From assembly GCF_007559025.1 (NCBI RefSeq), contig NZ_CP041765.1, positions 616,679 through 680,678 of the forward strand: a stretch of DNA of 64,000 nt, given 5' to 3'. Made by a program: the position numbers and the translations under genes. The stretch is from Tomitella fengzijianii (lineage in GTDB: Bacteria > Actinomycetota > Actinomycetes > Mycobacteriales > Mycobacteriaceae). Below are positions 7,130-15,587 of this stretch, piece by piece. Position 1 is the stretch's first letter, and each line of letters opens with the position of its first letter. The notes under the pieces are model-generated. The model was not told the DNA's origin and did no database searches. It saw only the letters and a program-made list of their open reading frames with translations.

Positions 7130-9280
7130 GTGCAGACAGCCTTGCTCGCGATAGTCGGCGCTCTCCTCCTGCTGGCGCCAGGGTTCCTCGTGGGACTCAC
7201 CGTGCGTCTGCGCTGGACGGTAGCTGCGGCGCTGGCGATTCCGGTCACCTTCGGCATGGTGGTGGTGGGCACCATCGTGACCGGTGCGTCGGACCTGCCC
7301 TGGAATCTGTGGTCGGCGCTCGTGACGCTCCTGGCGTTCCTCGGGCTGGGTTCGGTCTACAGTCTCGTGCTCGCCCGCCGCCGCGGCGGTGCCGAACCTG
7401 CAGCCCAGGGCGAAGCGGACGACGGCTCCGACGCCGATGAGGCCGGCCCCGTCGGCGGCGCCGCCCGTCGTGCGTGGCTCGCCCCGCCCGGCGGCGTCCC
7501 GTGGGCGGGCGTGGCCGCTGCGGGGGTCGGCGTCCTCGTGGGCGCCGGCACCATCTTCGGAATCCTGTTCCGCGGGCTTTCCAAGGTGCCCGACGGCATC
7601 GCGAGCCTGTCGAATGTCTGGGACCAGCAGTGGCACGCCAACGTCATCTCGTTCATCGACAACACAGGGATCGCAGGGGCCACGGACCTGGGCCGGCTGT
7701 TCCAGGTGGAGACGCACGCGGACTTCTACTACCCGGACGCGTGGCACGCGCTCGGGGCACTGCTGAAGAGCATCACCGGCTCGGAGATCCTGCCCGTCAT
7801 CAACATCTGGACGATGACGTGCCTGGCGTTGGTGATTCCGCTGTCCGCGGCCGTCCTGGCCTGGCGGATCGTGCGCGACCGCTTCTCGCCCGGGGCGGCC
7901 GCGCTGGCCGCGGGCTGCGCGGGGGCGGTGAGCGGTGTGCTCCCGTCGCTGCCGTACGTGGAGTTCCTGACCACCGCCAATCCCAATGCCGTGGGCGCGG
8001 CGATGTCGGGCATGGTGGTCGTGCTGGTGATGTCGGTCACCGGAGCCCCGCGCCGGATCCCGCTCGCGGCGCTCGGCCTGATCGGCATCGCGGGCGTGCA
8101 CCCGTCCGGGGCCGTGTTCTCCGCGCTGCTGCTGGGGTTGTGGTGGCTGTTCGAAGCCCTGTGGCGGCCCCGCCGCAGTCGCCTCCGCGACCTTGCCGCC
8201 CTCGTGGGTGTCGCGGTGCTCACCATCGCGGTGATGCTCCCGCAGATCCAGGGAGTGCTGGGCGAGCAGACGTCGATCGAGTCCTACGATTTCAGCCTCG
8301 ACATCTCCAGGCTGACCGCCGTGCACGACGCCTTCACCCTGACCAACCAGTGGACCGATCCGTTCCCCGCCCCGTGGGTGCTGCTGGCGTTCGCCGTACT
8401 GGCGTGCGTGGTGCTGCTGGCCCGCTTCAGCGTGTGGATGACCGTCGTGTGGGCGGTGATGCTTCTCGTGGTGTGCGATGCCATCGAGCCCATCGGGGGC
8501 ATGGCGACGGATCTGCTGAGGGTCTTCTCGAACGCCTTCTACACCGATCCGCGCCGGCTGCAGTACGCGGTGGCGCTGATCGTGGTGGCGCTCGCCGGAG
8601 CGGGGATCGCGCTCGCCGTGTGGGGCGTGTACTCGGCGCTGCGCCGTTGGGCGCCGGCACGCCGTCGACTTGCGGTGACGGTGCTGGTGTTGCTCACCCT
8701 GGCCGTGCCGGTGACTTCGAGCGCGGTCGTGTCCACCTACGCGGACCGGATGGGCGCGATGGCCGTGGGCGACCGCTTCGGCAGGATGATCTCGCCGGAG
8801 GACCGGGCGGCCATGGAGTATCTGGCCACGCTTCCCGACGCGCGCACCACGACGATCTTCGTCGACCCGGACCAGGGAATGGGGTGGATGTACGCACTCG
8901 AGGGGCTGCACCCGCTGTTCACCCACTTCGCCTTCCCCGAACCGATCGGCCCGCGCACGTGGACGCTTTGGGACCGGCTGAACACCGCCGGCATCAACCC
9001 GCGGGTGGACGCCGCACTGCAGCAACTCGACATCAAATACGTGGTGATGAGCCCACCGGTGTACTGGCCGTTCCAGACGGTGCCTCGCGGCCTGCTCGAC
9101 TTGGACCGCACCCCGGGGCTCGAGCGGATCTACTTCAACGGCGAGACGAAGATCTACGAAGTGCGCGGCTGGGAGCCGCCGAAGCCCGGCGAGACGAGGT
9201 ACGGCTGGGATCCGTTCGCCGACCGCTCCAGCGCGGAGAACTGGGTGGCGCCGGCGGAGGTCCTGCCGCCGGGATTCTGA
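7130..9280 (+). CDS. DUF6541 polytopic membrane protein, possible GT-C glycosyltransferase
   Basis: 716 residues with 12 or more hydrophobic segments. A charged cytoplasmic insert sits near residues 85-115, and a long hydrophilic C-terminal domain of about 180 residues ends in the ENWVAPAEVLPPGF segment. A loop after the third or fourth helix carries WDQQWHANVISFI and HADFYYPDAWHAL. Acidic and aromatic loop residues of this kind are common in polyprenyl-phosphate-sugar-dependent GT-C enzymes, and DUF6541 proteins occur in actinobacterial envelope loci. The transferase role is inference. It starts at GTG and converges on the glycosyltransferase at 9325. Confidence 0.7.
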   Translation: MQTALLAIVGALLLLAPGFLVGLTVRLRWTVAAALAIPVTFGMVVVGTIVTGASDLPWNLWSALVTLLAFLGLGSVYSLVLARRRGGAEPAAQGEADDGSDADEAGPVGGAARRAWLAPPGGVPWAGVAAAGVGVLVGAGTIFGILFRGLSKVPDGIASLSNVWDQQWHANVISFIDNTGIAGATDLGRLFQVETHADFYYPDAWHALGALLKSITGSEILPVINIWTMTCLALVIPLSAAVLAWRIVRDRFSPGAAALAAGCAGAVSGVLPSLPYVEFLTTANPNAVGAAMSGMVVVLVMSVTGAPRRIPLAALGLIGIAGVHPSGAVFSALLLGLWWLFEALWRPRRSRLRDLAALVGVAVLTIAVMLPQIQGVLGEQTSIESYDFSLDISRLTAVHDAFTLTNQWTDPFPAPWVLLAFAVLACVVLLARFSVWMTVVWAVMLLVVCDAIEPIGGMATDLLRVFSNAFYTDPRRLQYAVALIVVALAGAGIALAVWGVYSALRRWAPARRRLAVTVLVLLTLAVPVTSSAVVSTYADRMGAMAVGDRFGRMISPEDRAAMEYLATLPDARTTTIFVDPDQGMGWMYALEGLHPLFTHFAFPEPIGPRTWTLWDRLNTAGINPRVDAALQQLDIKYVVMSPPVYWPFQTVPRGLLDLDRTPGLERIYFNGETKIYEVRGWEPPKPGETRYGWDPFADRSSAENWVAPAEVLPPGF

Positions 9281-9324
9281 CCTCCCGATGCGGCGGGGGC
9301 GATTGATTCCGGCGAGACCGGGCC

Positions 9325-10188
9325 TCAGCGCGGGTGCTTGTGGAACAGCCCCCGATAGGCGCGGCGCAGCAGCGGCGCGGGCAGCATGCGGAATGCCGTG
9401 CGCGCGGCGAGGTTGATCCGCGATTCGATCGGCCCCACGAGCCCGTACGCGCGCAGGTTGCGTTGCATCGTCCGTTCCGCCGCGAAGATGCCTGGCGCTC
9501 GCCTGCGGCCCAGCATCGCGTCCCCCGCCCGGAAGAGCACCAGCGGCTCGGGAAGGTTGGCCATGCGGGCACCCGCCGCCAGCATGCGGCCGAACAGGTC
9601 GTAGTCCTCCATGTAGGGGACGTGCCGGTAGCCGCCGACGCTCCGGGCCAGGTCGCGCCGGTAGAGCACCGTCGGATGGTTCAGCGGGCTGTTGCGACGG
9701 GCATAGCGGGAGAGGGCGCGGGGTGCGCAGGGGAGGCTGCGGAGCCCCACCACGTGGTCGGCCTCTTCGCCGGCCGGCCCGCCGTCGAACTCGAACATCG
9801 CCGAGCCCACGCAGTCGAGCGGGCGGCCGTCGCGCTCAGCCTGCTGGATCGCCTCCACCTGCACTGCGAAGCGGGCCGGGAGGTTGACGTCGTCGGAGTC
9901 GGCCTTGGCGATCCATGCGAACCGTGCGGCCTCCAGGCCCGCCTGGTTGCCCGCGGCCGCCCCGCGGTTCTCCGGGAGGACGATCCGGCGCGGCACGGGT
10001 GTGCGGCCGGCGAACTCGTCGAGCACCTCGTGGTGGCCGGGGTGCAGCGGCCCGTCCTCGACGATGATCACCTCGGCCGCCGGGTACGTCTGCGCGTAGA
10101 GGCTCTCCAGTGCGCGCCGGAAGTGCGCCGGGTCGGCGCCGGCGTAGACCGGCAGGACGACGGAGAGCTCGATGGGCGTTTCCGTCAT
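9325..10188 (-). CDS. Family 2 glycosyltransferase (AmsE-like)
   Basis: 287 residues. GT-A features are IELSVVLPVYAGADP at the N terminus, VEDGP, and AKADSDD (DxD-type metal site), followed by YMEDYDLFGRMLAAG near the acceptor region. There is no membrane segment. The ATG overlaps the stop of the upstream DUF2304 gene (ATGA), so it is cotranscribed and coupled with the PpgS-type pair. It probably transfers a sugar in the same envelope pathway; the substrate is not determined. Confidence 0.85.
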   Translation of the reverse strand: MTETPIELSVVLPVYAGADPAHFRRALESLYAQTYPAAEVIIVEDGPLHPGHHEVLDEFAGRTPVPRRIVLPENRGAAAGNQAGLEAARFAWIAKADSDDVNLPARFAVQVEAIQQAERDGRPLDCVGSAMFEFDGGPAGEEADHVVGLRSLPCAPRALSRYARRNSPLNHPTVLYRRDLARSVGGYRHVPYMEDYDLFGRMLAAGARMANLPEPLVLFRAGDAMLGRRRAPGIFAAERTMQRNLRAYGLVGPIESRINLAARTAFRMLPAPLLRRAYRGLFHKHPR

Positions 10189-10697
10189 CGGGTGCGCGTG
10201 GAACCGTTGGACGCGTCCAACGTGGAGGCGTCCTCACCCTCACCGGCCTGCTGATCGCCGGGGGCGTCCCGGCCTTCGGCGGTATCCTCGGGGGAGTCCT
10301 GGCCTGAGGGGGTTTCCTCACCGACGTTCGCAGAGGCGCGCACCGCGGGCTCGATGGCGGCCTCCTGGATCCGGATCTCCGCGCCTTGCAGCGCGATCGC
10401 GCGGACGAGGCGCGTGTAGCGCAATTCCTGCTCACGGAAGCGCAGGTAGGTGCCCACCGTGGTGAATCCGAACGTCACCACCAGGGCGTAGAGCATGAGA
10501 TCGGTGCCGCGGTCCACGCCCACCGCCTGCGCCAACTCGGTGAGGTCGTTGGGGCGGATCACCGTGTAGATGCCGAAGAGGCAGAACGCGAGGAACAGCA
10601 GCTTGAACAGCGCCGAGGAGCGTGAGCTGCCGCGGGAGCGCAGGTAGTAGATGAAGAAGATGAGTACCGCGGCGATGAGGACGATCTGGATGACCAC
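10185..10697 (-). CDS. DUF2304 small membrane protein, PpgS partner
   Basis: 170 residues from a GTG start: three hydrophobic helices within the first 90 residues, a helical stretch (residues 90-115), then a Gly/Glu/Asp-rich tail. DUF2304 proteins are encoded beside polyprenyl-phosphate glycosyltransferases. In M. tuberculosis the equivalent (Rv3632) raises the activity of PpgS. The gene lies 6 nt after the PpgS-type gene here and overlaps the next glycosyltransferase by 4 nt. The long acidic tail is unusual and has no clear role. Confidence 0.8.
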   Translation of the reverse strand: MVIQIVLIAAVLIFFIYYLRSRGSSRSSALFKLLFLAFCLFGIYTVIRPNDLTELAQAVGVDRGTDLMLYALVVTFGFTTVGTYLRFREQELRYTRLVRAIALQGAEIRIQEAAIEPAVRASANVGEETPSGQDSPEDTAEGRDAPGDQQAGEGEDASTLDASNGSTRTR

Positions 10698-10703
10698 TGC
10701 AGT

Positions 10704-11396
10704 TCACCGCCTGATCCTGCTGCGCAGCAGCCCGTCGAAGAGAATGTTGACGCCGTTGAGCAGTGACTGCCCCTTGGCCATGGAGTATTCGGTGTAGAGG
10801 ATCGTCACGGGTTGCTCGGAGACCCGCCAGTCGTTCTCATCGATCAGCTGCACGAACTCGGAGGCGTGGCTCATGCCGTTCATCGTGAGGTCCAGCTGAT
10901 CGGCGACCTTCTTGTCGAACACCCGCAGGCCGTTGTGCGCGTCCGTCAGGCCGAGACGCCGGGTGCGGGGGCTCAGGGCCACCACCGTGCGCAGCACGAC
11001 CCGTTTGATGAGCGGAACCCCGGACGAGTCCTGCCCGCCGAAGCGGGTGCCGACGACGATGTCGAGCGGCTCGGAGCGCAGACGCCCCACCATGGTCTCG
11101 ACGTCCTCGGTGCGGTGCTGCCCGTCCGCGTCGAAGGTGACGAAGTACCGGGCGCCCGGCCTGCTGCGGGCGAACTCGATGCCGGTCTGGATCGCCGCGC
11201 CTTGGCCGAGATTGACGGGGTGGCGGACCAGGTGCACACCGGCGGCGAGGATCTCGTCGGCGGAGCCGTCGCGGCTGCCGTCGTCGACGCACACCACGTT
11301 GGGGAAGGTTCGTTGGGCCGCCTGCGCGACCTCGCGGATCACCGGGGCCTCGTTGTACACGGGGACCACGAGCCAGACATCGGACATGTCCTGCAC
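10704..11396 (-). CDS. ppgS: Polyprenyl-phosphate glycosyltransferase, PpgS-like
   Basis: 230 residues, family 2 glycosyltransferase of the DPM1/PpgS group: VWLVVPVYNE, VDDGS, FDADGQH and a TDAHNGLRVF segment are present. In M. tuberculosis PpgS (Rv3631) makes polyprenyl-phospho-N-acetylgalactosamine, which supplies the galactosamine on arabinogalactan; the same flippase-PpgS-DUF2304 order here supports that assignment. I chose GTG 11396 because AAGAGG lies 6 nt upstream; an ATG at 11387 is the alternative. The sugar specificity is inference from gene order. Confidence 0.75.
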   Translation of the reverse strand: MQDMSDVWLVVPVYNEAPVIREVAQAAQRTFPNVVCVDDGSRDGSADEILAAGVHLVRHPVNLGQGAAIQTGIEFARSRPGARYFVTFDADGQHRTEDVETMVGRLRSEPLDIVVGTRFGGQDSSGVPLIKRVVLRTVVALSPRTRRLGLTDAHNGLRVFDKKVADQLDLTMNGMSHASEFVQLIDENDWRVSEQPVTILYTEYSMAKGQSLLNGVNILFDGLLRSRIRR

Positions 11397-11440
11397 GGGT
11401 GGCCTCTTTCGCGACGATTGCTCGGGTGTCGTGGGGAATC

Positions 11441-12820
11441 CTAGCGGGGGAGTGAGTCCGAAATGTAATCCGGCGCGCGTAAGGGGGTGCGGCGTGCCGC
11501 GGTGAGCGCCGCCGACAAGTGCACGGCGATGCCGACGAGAGGCCCGACCACCAGGGCGGTCACGGTGGCGACGGTGATGTCCCACGGCAGTGCGAGGATG
11601 ACGATGGCGGTACCGGTGGCGACCCACCAGCCGGCGGCGTAGGCGCGGTGCTGGTCGCCGGCGAGCGTGGCGCAGCCGGTGAGCATCAGCGCCGCCGTGG
11701 TGACGGCGCCGCCCACGAGCGCGGCGAGTGGCCCGCCGGACATGTCGAAGCCCTCGCCGACGAGCCGGATCAGCGGCGGGCCGATCCACCATGCGAGTGC
11801 GGCCCCGACGGCCCCGACCGCCACCACCGCGCCCAGCGGCATGGCGAGCGCGCGCAGCATGGTCGCGCGGCGTTCGACGAAGTACACGATGATCGCGCTC
11901 TGGAACGAGGTCAGCGGAACGAGCAGCGGCGCGCGCGTCACGGTGACGGCGAACAGCAGCGAGCCGGCGGTATCGCCCAGTTCGGAGGTCTCCGCGCCGG
12001 CCAGGAGAACCGGGAATCCGACGATCAGCACCGACGTGGCGGCCGAGGCGGCCATGGCCTGCAGGGTGCGCTTCAGAAAGCCCCGGGGCGGCTCGTGCAC
12101 CCGGCGGGCGAGGGTGCTGCGGCCGGACGAGGCGCTCAGCAGCAGCAGCCAGGACACCGCGCCCGCCACCGTCGCGAAGACGAAGGCGACGATCCCGTAG
12201 CCCGCCGCGACCGCCCACACCGCGACGATGAGGCGCAGCGCCGCATCCGCGGCCATTCCGCACGCGTACAGCAGCCAGCGTCCGCGACCCGCCGCGAGTC
12301 CCCAGAGGGTGGCTTGCACCGCGACCGTCCACACCGAGACGGCGAGGACGCCGACGCCCAGCACCTCGTGGCCCTGGAGTACGCGCGACGCCCACAGCGG
12401 GGAGGTGGCCACGATCAGCACCGCCATCACCAGGCCCACGCAGGCGGCGATCAGCGCGGGGCTGGTGGAGCGGCCGGTCGGGTCGCCGCCGACGGTTTCG
12501 GAACGGGCGAGGGATGCCTCCTCTGCGCTCACGGCGCGCGTGGATTCCTGCATGAGGCCGTTGGTGATGCCGACGAAGGTGAAGAACAGTGCCCAGTAGA
12601 CGGTGAAATCGGCGTAACCGGACGCGCCGAGTTGCCGCCCGGCGAGCAGCATGACCACGTATCCGGAGGCCGCGGCGAAGATCGTCGCCGCGAGCACGGC
12701 GCCCATGCCGTTCCGGGACAGGGTGCTGGTGGAGATGGCGGGGGCACCGGGGTCGGCGACGGGGGCATCGCCGTCGGCCGGGTCGCCGTCTATGCCGTCG
12801 GCGGAGTTGCGGGTGGGCAC
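11441..12820 (-). CDS. Polysaccharide/lipid-sugar flippase (MOP superfamily type)
   Basis: 459 residues with about 12-14 predicted membrane helices after a roughly 38-residue hydrophilic Asp/Pro-rich N terminus. It lacks a Walker motif, so it is a secondary transporter of the Wzx/MATE type. The position, immediately before the PpgS-type gene, matches Rv3630, proposed to move a polyprenyl-linked sugar across the membrane. I chose the GTG at 12820; it has no clear Shine-Dalgarno, so the start is uncertain. Confidence 0.78.
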   Translation of the reverse strand: MPTRNSADGIDGDPADGDAPVADPGAPAISTSTLSRNGMGAVLAATIFAAASGYVVMLLAGRQLGASGYADFTVYWALFFTFVGITNGLMQESTRAVSAEEASLARSETVGGDPTGRSTSPALIAACVGLVMAVLIVATSPLWASRVLQGHEVLGVGVLAVSVWTVAVQATLWGLAAGRGRWLLYACGMAADAALRLIVAVWAVAAGYGIVAFVFATVAGAVSWLLLLSASSGRSTLARRVHEPPRGFLKRTLQAMAASAATSVLIVGFPVLLAGAETSELGDTAGSLLFAVTVTRAPLLVPLTSFQSAIIVYFVERRATMLRALAMPLGAVVAVGAVGAALAWWIGPPLIRLVGEGFDMSGGPLAALVGGAVTTAALMLTGCATLAGDQHRAYAAGWWVATGTAIVILALPWDITVATVTALVVGPLVGIAVHLSAALTAARRTPLRAPDYISDSLPR

Positions 12821-12925
12821 CGCCGCATTGTGCCAGGCCGCGCGTCCAGCCGCCCGGTACCGGGCGGGGAGGAGGGTGCGGCGTTGCCTACTGACAAGTA
12901 AGGTGTTGTCGTTGCCGTCCGCGGG

Positions 12926-13819
12926 ATGACGGCTCCGGGCGACGAGGACGGTGCAGAAGCAATGGCAGAGGACACGCAGACTTCCGGCGACGGGCAGTGC
13001 GGCCCGTACGAGTCGATGACCGTGGAGCGCAACGGGCACGTCGCTGAGGTGACGCTGACCGGCCCGGGCCGCGGCAACGCGATGGGCCCGGCCTTCTGGG
13101 CGGAATGCCCACGCGTCTTCGCCGCGCTCGATGCCGACCCGGAGGTCCGCGCGATCGTGCTCACCGGTGCGGGCGGGCACTTCACCTATGGGTTGGATCT
13201 GCCGGCGGTCGCGCCCTCGCTCGGCCCGGTGCTCGCTCCGGGCGCGCAGGCGAAGGAGCGCACGGAGTTCCACGACCTGATCCTGGCGATGCAGGAGGCG
13301 GCGAATGCGGTGGAGCGTTGCCGCAAGCCCGTCGTCGCCGCGGTCGCGGGCTGGTGCATCGGGGGAGGCGTGGACCTGATCACCGCGGCCGACTTCCGGT
13401 ACGCGGCGGCCGACGCCCGATTCTCCATCCGCGAGGTCAAGGTCGGGATGGTCGCGGACATGGGCACTCTCGCCCGCATCGCGGGGATCGTCGGTGAGGG
13501 GCACACCCGTGAGCTGGCATTGACCGGGCGGGACATCGACGCGGCACGCGCAGAGCGGATCGGCCTGGTCAACGACGTCTACGAGAACCGCGAGGCGCTT
13601 CTGGCCGCAGCTCGTGCCGCGGCTCAGGAGATCGCTGCCAACCCGCCGCTGGTCGTGCACGGCATCAAGGCCGTACTGGGCCATACGCGCAGCGCCCAGG
13701 TGGACGCGAGCCTGCGCTACGTCGCGGCCTGGAACGCGGCTTTCCTGCCCTCGAAGGATATCGGTGAAGCCATGTCGGCGGTGTTTGAGAAACGCACGCC
13801 CGAGTTCCGGGGTCACTAG
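12926..13819 (+). CDS. Delta3,5-delta2,4-dienoyl-CoA isomerase (crotonase family)
   Basis: 297 residues, crotonase fold. The oxyanion-hole segments (GGHFTYGLDL; AGWCIGGGVDL) and three acidic residues match those known in mammalian ECH1: Asp in GGGVDLITAADFRY, Glu in SIREVKVG, and Asp in MVADMGT. This favours dienoyl-CoA isomerase over simple hydratase; the enzyme moves double bonds during breakdown of odd-position unsaturated acids. The start could also be the ATG at 12962 (about 12 residues shorter); neither has a strong Shine-Dalgarno. No operon partner. Confidence 0.85.
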   Translation: MTAPGDEDGAEAMAEDTQTSGDGQCGPYESMTVERNGHVAEVTLTGPGRGNAMGPAFWAECPRVFAALDADPEVRAIVLTGAGGHFTYGLDLPAVAPSLGPVLAPGAQAKERTEFHDLILAMQEAANAVERCRKPVVAAVAGWCIGGGVDLITAADFRYAAADARFSIREVKVGMVADMGTLARIAGIVGEGHTRELALTGRDIDAARAERIGLVNDVYENREALLAAARAAAQEIAANPPLVVHGIKAVLGHTRSAQVDASLRYVAAWNAAFLPSKDIGEAMSAVFEKRTPEFRGH

Positions 13820-14159
13820 CCGATTCGCCCTGTTCCGGCACGCTGCCCGCGCTCCGTCGACCCCCTGGCCGCGACTTGCGCGTGGGTGGTGTGCGGATTG
13901 TCGAGTGGATTCGGCGCTTGAATCCGCCCAAACCGATCAATGACATGGATTCCTCGGTTATCCTTTCCCTTGGATAAAGAGTGTCCTGCGAAACCACCCC
14001 TTCTGGACGCTGTTGAACCTCGGCCGATGGTCGACGAGGCGCCCGGTTCGCCTGTACTGCGGGGTCTCGCAGCGCACGCGAAGGTTCCGTGACGAATGCG
14101 GCGGCCCGCGGCCGCGACCCGACTCCGTACTCGTTGCACGAGGGATGGGTGGGATCGCG
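13820..14159. other. 340-nt intergenic region with an inverted repeat
   Basis: No supported gene. An inverted repeat, TTATCC (13958-13963) and GGATAA (13972-13977) with an 8-nt centre, lies about 180 nt before the repeat-protein start and may be an operator or part of a promoter. The rest is ordinary GC-rich sequence. Confidence 0.5.
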
Positions 14160-15515
14160 ATGATGTGTGCCAGGGCTCGTACGTCACGCAGGATGCGCTT
14201 TTTCGTACTCGCTGTGATGACCGCGATGGTGGGCCTGATGACGGTGGTCGTCGGCCCGGTAGGGATCGCCAACGCTGCGGGTCCGTCGCTGAGCTGCATC
14301 GGCGGCGTCTCGGTGGCCGGCAGCATGGACCCGGGCGACGGCTGTGTCTGCGACGCCGGAGCCGACAACATGACACTCGGCTCGCTGGGGAGCCTGTGCG
14401 CGCTTCTCGGTGGAAGTACGGGTGATGCGGGCAGCCAGGCCGCTTTGGGAAGCACCGGTGAGGCAGGTAGCGCGGCGGCGCTGGGCAGTACGGGTGATGG
14501 AGGGAGCTTGGCGGCGCTGGGCAGTACGGGGGATGCGGGGAGTCTGGCGGCGCTGGGCAGTTCCGGTGACGCAGGGAGCACCGGTGATGCGGGGAGCTTG
14601 GCGGCGCTGGGTAGTGCAGGTGACGCGGGGAGCTTGGCGGCACTGGGCAGTACGGGGGATGCGGGCAGTGCCGGTGCGGCGGGGAGCTTGGCGGCGCTGG
14701 GCAGTGCAGGTGACGCGGGGAGCTTGGCGGCACTGGGCAGTACGGGGGATGGAGGGAGCTTGGCGGCACTGGGCAGTACGGGGGATGCGGGCAGTGCCGG
14801 TGCGGCGGGGAGCTTGGCGGCGCTGGGCAGTGCCGGTGCGGCGGGGAGCTTGGCGGCGCTGGGTAGTGCGGGTGCGATCGGAAGTGTGGGGTCACTGGCG
14901 AGCATGGGCTCGTTGGGCAGCGTCGGTGATGGGGGCAGCCTGGAGTGGTTGGGCAGTTCGGGTGAGGCGGGCAGCCTGGGGGCTATTGGAAGTCTGGAGT
15001 CGTTGGGCAGCCTCATTCCGTTGGGCAGTCTGGGCTCGTTGGGCAGCGCCGGTTCGCTGATTTCGCCGCTCATCGCCGGCGGTTCGCTGGCCGGCAGTCT
15101 TGGCCTGGGCAGCCTTGCGCTGACCGGGTCCGGCAACGGCGGATCGACGGGGTCGGGCAATGGCGGCCCCACCGGCAACGGCGGCACGGCTGACAACGGC
15201 GTTCCCACTGACAACGGCGGTCATACAGGCACGGGCGGCACGGGCGGCACTGCCGACAGCAGTGACACGCCCGGCGCGGGCATCACGACCGTGCCTGCTG
15301 TTGCCGATACCCCTGACCGCGGTGGGCATTCGGTGATCAGCACCGGTGGCGGTGCATTCTCATCTTCATCGCCGGGATCGCACCCCTACGCGATCAACGG
15401 GGGCTCCGCGGGCGGCCTTAGCGTCGGTGCCGGGCTCAGCATCGGATTCGGGATGATGTTGCTGCTGGTCGGTGGTGCGGCCTCGGTCGCGGCGATTCGT
15501 CGAGTGAACCGGTGA
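14160..15515 (+). CDS. Secreted hexapeptide-repeat surface protein with C-terminal membrane anchor
   Basis: 451 residues. An N-terminal signal peptide (basic start, hydrophobic core, ANA-AGP cleavage about residue 40) is followed by a short Cys-containing segment (SCIGG, GDGCVCDAG). Then comes a long tract of six-residue units starting Gly-Ser, mostly GSTGDA and GSLAAL alternating; nine exact GSLAAL copies are visible. A Gly/Thr/Asn-rich stalk follows. The end has a hydrophobic helix and a basic RRVNR tail, the layout of a sortase sorting signal, but there is no LPXTG; the segment before the helix reads HPYAINGG. The start chosen has GGTGGG 6 nt upstream. A sortase gene follows at once. No homolog recognised. 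Confidence 0.8.
   Translation: MMCARARTSRRMRFFVLAVMTAMVGLMTVVVGPVGIANAAGPSLSCIGGVSVAGSMDPGDGCVCDAGADNMTLGSLGSLCALLGGSTGDAGSQAALGSTGEAGSAAALGSTGDGGSLAALGSTGDAGSLAALGSSGDAGSTGDAGSLAALGSAGDAGSLAALGSTGDAGSAGAAGSLAALGSAGDAGSLAALGSTGDGGSLAALGSTGDAGSAGAAGSLAALGSAGAAGSLAALGSAGAIGSVGSLASMGSLGSVGDGGSLEWLGSSGEAGSLGAIGSLESLGSLIPLGSLGSLGSAGSLISPLIAGGSLAGSLGLGSLALTGSGNGGSTGSGNGGPTGNGGTADNGVPTDNGGHTGTGGTGGTADSSDTPGAGITTVPAVADTPDRGGHSVISTGGGAFSSSSPGSHPYAINGGSAGGLSVGAGLSIGFGMMLLLVGGAASVAAIRRVNR
14380..15080 (+). repeat. Coding tandem repeat tract, 18/36-bp units
   Basis: The DNA repeats with an 18-nt period, most often as a 36-nt pair encoding GSTGDA then GSLAAL, with variants GSAGDA, GSAGAA, GSTGDG and degenerate units at both ends. 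Identical copies are close together, so slippage or recombination could change the number of units without breaking the frame. This is coding, not CRISPR. Confidence 0.85.
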
Positions 15516-15587
15516 TTTCCGCTATCTGAGCACAGAACCGGCACCGGCGGTCGCCCAATCGAGGTACCGCGACGGCCGGCGACGCGA

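Noticed and set aside
6902-9025. 707-codon minus-strand frame over the DUF6541 gene
   Set aside because: His/Arg/Gln-rich translation typical of a shadow; the opposite strand encodes a coherent membrane protein.
13816-14895. Long minus-strand frame encoding Pro/Pro-Tyr-Cys-rich repeats over the repeat-protein gene
   Set aside because: It mirrors the 18-bp repeats of the plus-strand gene; no start site, and the plus-strand product has a signal peptide and anchor.
14380-15080. CRISPR-like regular repeats
   Set aside because: The repeats are contiguous with no spacers, keep one reading frame and encode Gly-Ser hexapeptides.
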